This document shows, one piece after another, positions 60,948 through 64,000 of a DNA stretch of 64,000 bases. How positions within the stretch are numbered: the first letter of the stretch is position 1; each line of letters starts with the position of its first letter. The notes under the pieces were generated by a model. That model was not told the DNA's origin and did no database searches. It saw only the letters and a program-made list of their open reading frames with translations. Source of the stretch: Alkalihalobacterium chitinilyticum (lineage in GTDB: Bacteria; Bacillota; Bacilli; Bacillales; Bacillaceae_F); NCBI RefSeq assembly GCF_029028005.1, contig NZ_JAOTPO010000014.1, forward strand, positions 80,184-144,183, read 5' to 3'. The translations under genes were made by a program, and so were the position numbers.

Positions 60948-62153
60948 TTATGCTGTTGCTGCTTTTTTTACATTCGCAGGTGCTTTCTCCTTAAAAACAA
61001 CTCCTAAAATGAAAACGATAAACAAAATTCCTCCAACAGCAAAGTAGATACTCCCGCGCTCCATAACATCAATTAGTATTCCGCCAGTGAGTGGACCTAG
61101 AATACTTCCTAAGCCAAAACTTACTGCAGTCATTACATTTCCGGTCGGAAGTAAATTTCTCGGCAATAAATCGGCTAGATACATTACACCTAGAGAATAT
61201 AAAGAACCAACTAATGCTCCTGCTATAGTAAAAATGAATAGAAGCAGTAAATGCGACTGTTCTACAAAAATCATACTAAAAAAAGAAAGGGAGCCAAGGA
61301 ATGTGACAGTAAGAAGTATCTTTTTCCGCCCCCATTTGTCGCTCAATAATCCAAGGGGAAGTTGGGTGATAAGTCCACCAATAACAAACGCTGGTAATAG
61401 GATTGATACCCACTCTATCGTAAATCCAGATCGTAATGCATAAACAGGATAATTTCCGTGAATTGAAGCTTCGAGAAATCCATAACAAAAGCCAGGCAAT
61501 AAAGCAAACCAAGCTAATTTAATTACTTGTTTATAACGCCCCCATGTTCCGGTTTGCTTTGCCGTTTCGAGATCATTTTCTGGCCATTCGTTTTTAAGAA
61601 AAAGCACAAATCCGTAGGAAACTAAACTAAATAAAGCAGCGATAATAAAAGGGAAGTATTCATTAATAGCTAATAACCTTGTCATAAAAGGACCGGCGCT
61701 AAATCCAAGACTAAATGCCAAACCGTATAATGAAATATTTCGTCCTCTTTTATGGACAGGACTTGTCGATGTAATCCAAACTTGTGTTGCGAAGTGAACC
61801 ATGTTATCTCCAATTCCGACAATCATCCGTAAAATAAACCAAAACCAAAAAACTTGCCAAAAAGGAAACAGAAATAATGAAAAAATAATTAATATAAGGC
61901 CAATCGTAATAACAGGCTTATATCCGTATTTGCGAACCGGTTTCTCGATAAAGGGGGATGCTAAAAGTATTCCGATATATAATGCAGCAGCATTTAACCC
62001 ATTTAATGAAGATGAAGTACCTGCTTGCTCTAACATTATGGCTAACAAGGGAAGTAACATTCCTTGCGAAAAACCAGCAATTAAAACCATTAGTATTAAA
62101 ACAGCAAATCGGTAACCAGGGTGATTCTGCTTATTTTCTATGTTTGTATTCAT
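60948..62153 (-). CDS. MFS transporter
   Basis: 401 aa, twelve membrane helices; ATG 62153 behind CTGGAGGAC. Major facilitator superfamily exporter pattern: the loop 2-3 motif appears as SPFIEKPVRKYGYKP, loop 8-9 as LPLGLLSDKWGRKKILL. GNVMTAVSFGLGSILGPLTGGILID resembles motif C of drug exporters. Substrate unknown. It stands alone between convergent and divergent genes. Confidence 0.9.
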   Translation of the reverse strand: MNTNIENKQNHPGYRFAVLILMVLIAGFSQGMLLPLLAIMLEQAGTSSSLNGLNAAALYIGILLASPFIEKPVRKYGYKPVITIGLILIIFSLFLFPFWQVFWFWFILRMIVGIGDNMVHFATQVWITSTSPVHKRGRNISLYGLAFSLGFSAGPFMTRLLAINEYFPFIIAALFSLVSYGFVLFLKNEWPENDLETAKQTGTWGRYKQVIKLAWFALLPGFCYGFLEASIHGNYPVYALRSGFTIEWVSILLPAFVIGGLITQLPLGLLSDKWGRKKILLTVTFLGSLSFFSMIFVEQSHLLLLFIFTIAGALVGSLYSLGVMYLADLLPRNLLPTGNVMTAVSFGLGSILGPLTGGILIDVMERGSIYFAVGGILFIVFILGVVFKEKAPANVKKAATA

Positions 62154-62326
62154 AAGCGTCCTCCAGAGAAGAGATTTTAAAACTCATACCCTACTTATTG
62201 TAATGCTCAACAATAGATATTCAAGAAAAATGTTTTAGGTGGAAATAATATTTCTAACATAAAAGGTGACGTAAAGTTGAAACCTTTGTACAATTAAACT
62301 AATAAATAGGTAAGGGATGTGAAGGT

Positions 62327-62713
62327 ATGGAATTTATAATGAAGGAAAATGGATTTACAGCAAATTTTGAATATGGAACATTACATATCTCAGGGAATGA
62401 AGAATTTGGTTTCAGGCCGTATCAATTATTAGTATCTTCGATTGCGGTTTGCAGTGGCGGAGTATTACGTAAAGTATTAGAAAAGAAACGAATCGTTTAT
62501 AAAGATGTTAAAGTAACTGCTGACGTGACTAGAAATCCAGAGGGAGCGCAGGAAATCCAAAAAGTTCATATGCATTTTATTATTACGGGCTCTAATATTA
62601 GCGAAGAGAAAATAGAAAAATCCTTAGCTGTTACTAGAAAAAATTGTTCAATGGTGCAATCGGTGAAAGATAGTATTGAAATTACTGAATCCTTTGAGAT
62701 CATTGAAGGGTGA
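62327..62713 (+). CDS. OsmC/Ohr family protein
   Basis: 128 aa with the OsmC fold; dimers reduce organic peroxides through two cysteines. Visible: FGFRPYQLLVSSIAVCSGGVLRKVLEKK (first Cys) and KNCSMVQSVKDSIEI (second Cys). ATG behind AAGGGATGTGAAGG. Overlaps the next membrane gene by 4 nt (GTGA), so they are co-translated. Confidence 0.88.
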   Translation: MEFIMKENGFTANFEYGTLHISGNEEFGFRPYQLLVSSIAVCSGGVLRKVLEKKRIVYKDVKVTADVTRNPEGAQEIQKVHMHFIITGSNISEEKIEKSLAVTRKNCSMVQSVKDSIEITESFEIIEG

Positions 62714-63321
62714 GTAAAGGATTTGTAGGGGCATCGTTAACCATTGGATCGATCTTGCAAGGGTTAGCGATGTCCCTCTTTTTATTTCCGCATGCAATCC
62801 CTTCAGGTGGAGCAGCCGGAATAGCCATTTTATTTGAACATCTTTTTTCTATTAAGTATGAATTATCATTATGGACCTTTAATTTTCTTTTGCTTGCTAT
62901 CGCTTATAAGTGGATCGGTTGGTTTAGTGTAATCAAAACGTTATACTCAGTAAGTGTCACTTCATTGACAATTGGGTTGATGAGTTCTTTATCGCTTGGT
63001 CCTTTATCTTCCGTATATATTGATATGTTGTTAGGTGCATTAATATTTGGGTTTGGTGTTAGTCTATTATTTATTAGTGGAGCTTCTTCAGGTGGAATTG
63101 CTATTATCGTGCATATTCTTCATAAGCAGATCAATGTCATGCCGGGGAAGTTATTATTTCTTTTTAATTCAGCTATTTTTCTGTCATTGGCAATTACAAT
63201 TGACTGGGTAATTTTGCTCTATGCGCTGATCACACAATTTATTTCTGCGAAGATTATTGACCTTTTCTATAAATTGTTTCATTATTATATATTGGATGGA
63301 CAAGCTGCTGTTTCAAAGTAG
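62710..63321 (+). CDS. YitT-family membrane protein
   Basis: 203 aa from GTG 62710 overlapping the OsmC stop. Five to six membrane helices; IPSGGAAGIAILFEHLF and SGASSGGIAIIVHIL match the YitT/DUF161 membrane domain. Lacks the cytoplasmic C-terminal domain of full-length YitT proteins. Function unknown. Confidence 0.82.
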   Translation: MSKGFVGASLTIGSILQGLAMSLFLFPHAIPSGGAAGIAILFEHLFSIKYELSLWTFNFLLLAIAYKWIGWFSVIKTLYSVSVTSLTIGLMSSLSLGPLSSVYIDMLLGALIFGFGVSLLFISGASSGGIAIIVHILHKQINVMPGKLLFLFNSAIFLSLAITIDWVILLYALITQFISAKIIDLFYKLFHYYILDGQAAVSK

Positions 63322-63366
63322 TATGATGGAGGAGTAGCTTTGAATTTTACTTTATATAATTTATAG

Positions 63367-63395
63367 TTGACGTAACGATTAATAAGTTATATAAT
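63367..63395 (+). promoter_or_regulatory. rRNA promoter P1
   Basis: TTGACG at 63367-63372, 17-bp spacer, TATAAT at 63390-63395, 295 nt upstream of 16S. Confidence 0.8.
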
Positions 63396-63460
63396 AATTT
63401 TTGTCGCTAAGGCGATAACTACTTATCAAATATGATTTCAAAAAAAGTTTTAAAAAAGAC

Positions 63461-63489
63461 TTGCTTTTGAATTCTAAGTTTGGTAAGAT
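63461..63489 (+). promoter_or_regulatory. rRNA promoter P2
   Basis: TTGCTT at 63461-63466, 17-bp spacer, TAAGAT at 63484-63489. Tandem promoters about 94 bp apart fit Bacillus rrn operons. The leader 63490-63688 holds the pre-16S TTCTTTGAAAACTGAAC (63524-63540) typical of Bacillus. Confidence 0.75.
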
Positions 63490-63688
63490 TAATCTTGTCG
63501 CTGTTCAAACAGCAGTCATAAAGTTCTTTGAAAACTGAACAAAAAGCCAAGCGAAATAAATGAGATACATGATATCTCGTCAATGTTTTAAAACGTCACA
63601 GTGATGAATGATCTTCGATTAAGAACGCGATGACAATCGCCAACATCGAAGCCACCACATCCTGTGGAAGTGAGCTATATCAAACACT

Positions 63689-64000
<312 letters not shown>

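Overview
The window looks like a chromosomal segment of a low-GC, spore-former-type Bacillaceae, possibly one of the alkaliphilic genera. Evidence: Bacillus-style ribosome binding sites with many TTG/GTG starts, B. subtilis-like genes (yfmR, ycgL, yfmS, ywdH, ythAB, treP/treA/treR), textbook TreR, Zur and CcpA sites, and a Bacillus-type 16S rRNA 5' end at the right edge. The species cannot be named from this sequence alone.

Layout. 1-8.7 kb: an operon for extracellular breakdown of a beta-aspartyl polymer. It has a peptide ABC transporter (permease cut by the window edge, then two ATPases), a secreted cyanophycinase with a cadherin-like domain, an isoaspartyl dipeptidase broken by one frameshift, and a sigma-54 activator with an unusual C-terminus. 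9-13.3 kb: aldo/keto reductase, ABC-F ATPase YfmR and a nucleotidyltransferase, with a cluster of intergenic inverted repeats. 13.5-17.3 kb: an accessory run of small membrane proteins and lipoproteins (one frameshifted) plus a DinB-like protein. 17.4-21.2 kb (minus strand): an AztD-like zinc lipoprotein behind a near-perfect Zur box, an unknown protein, a 53-bp tandem repeat array and a soluble chemotaxis receptor. 21.4-27.7 kb: a divergent AddB/AddA-like helicase-nuclease pair. 27.9-40.9 kb: mostly housekeeping enzymes (penicillin acylase family, PlsC, MATE exporter, RNase H, aldehyde dehydrogenase, AlkA glycosylase, acyl-CoA ligase) and membrane proteins. 41.1-47 kb: a trehalose operon (treP, an extra GH13 glucosidase, treA, treR) with two TreR operators and a cre site.

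47.2-53.2 kb: a CPBP protease, a VKOR-like protein, a lipoprotein and a YthAB-type cytochrome bd oxidase. Between them lies a scrap region containing copies of internal pieces of two of these neighbours. 53.4-63.3 kb: alpha/beta hydrolase, SCP2 protein, small FbpB-like and coiled-coil proteins, a cluster of DnaA boxes with no origin genes nearby, CoA-transferase plus metallo-hydrolase, a YtxH protein, two copies of a terminator-ended element of about 200 nt, VLRF1, MFS, OsmC and YitT proteins. From 63.4 kb: tandem rRNA promoters and the start of a 16S gene.

The best leads are the cyanophycin-use operon, the second AddAB-like machine, the non-origin DnaA-box cluster, the duplicated 59-kb element, the 53-bp array and the chimeric scrap near 49.8 kb.
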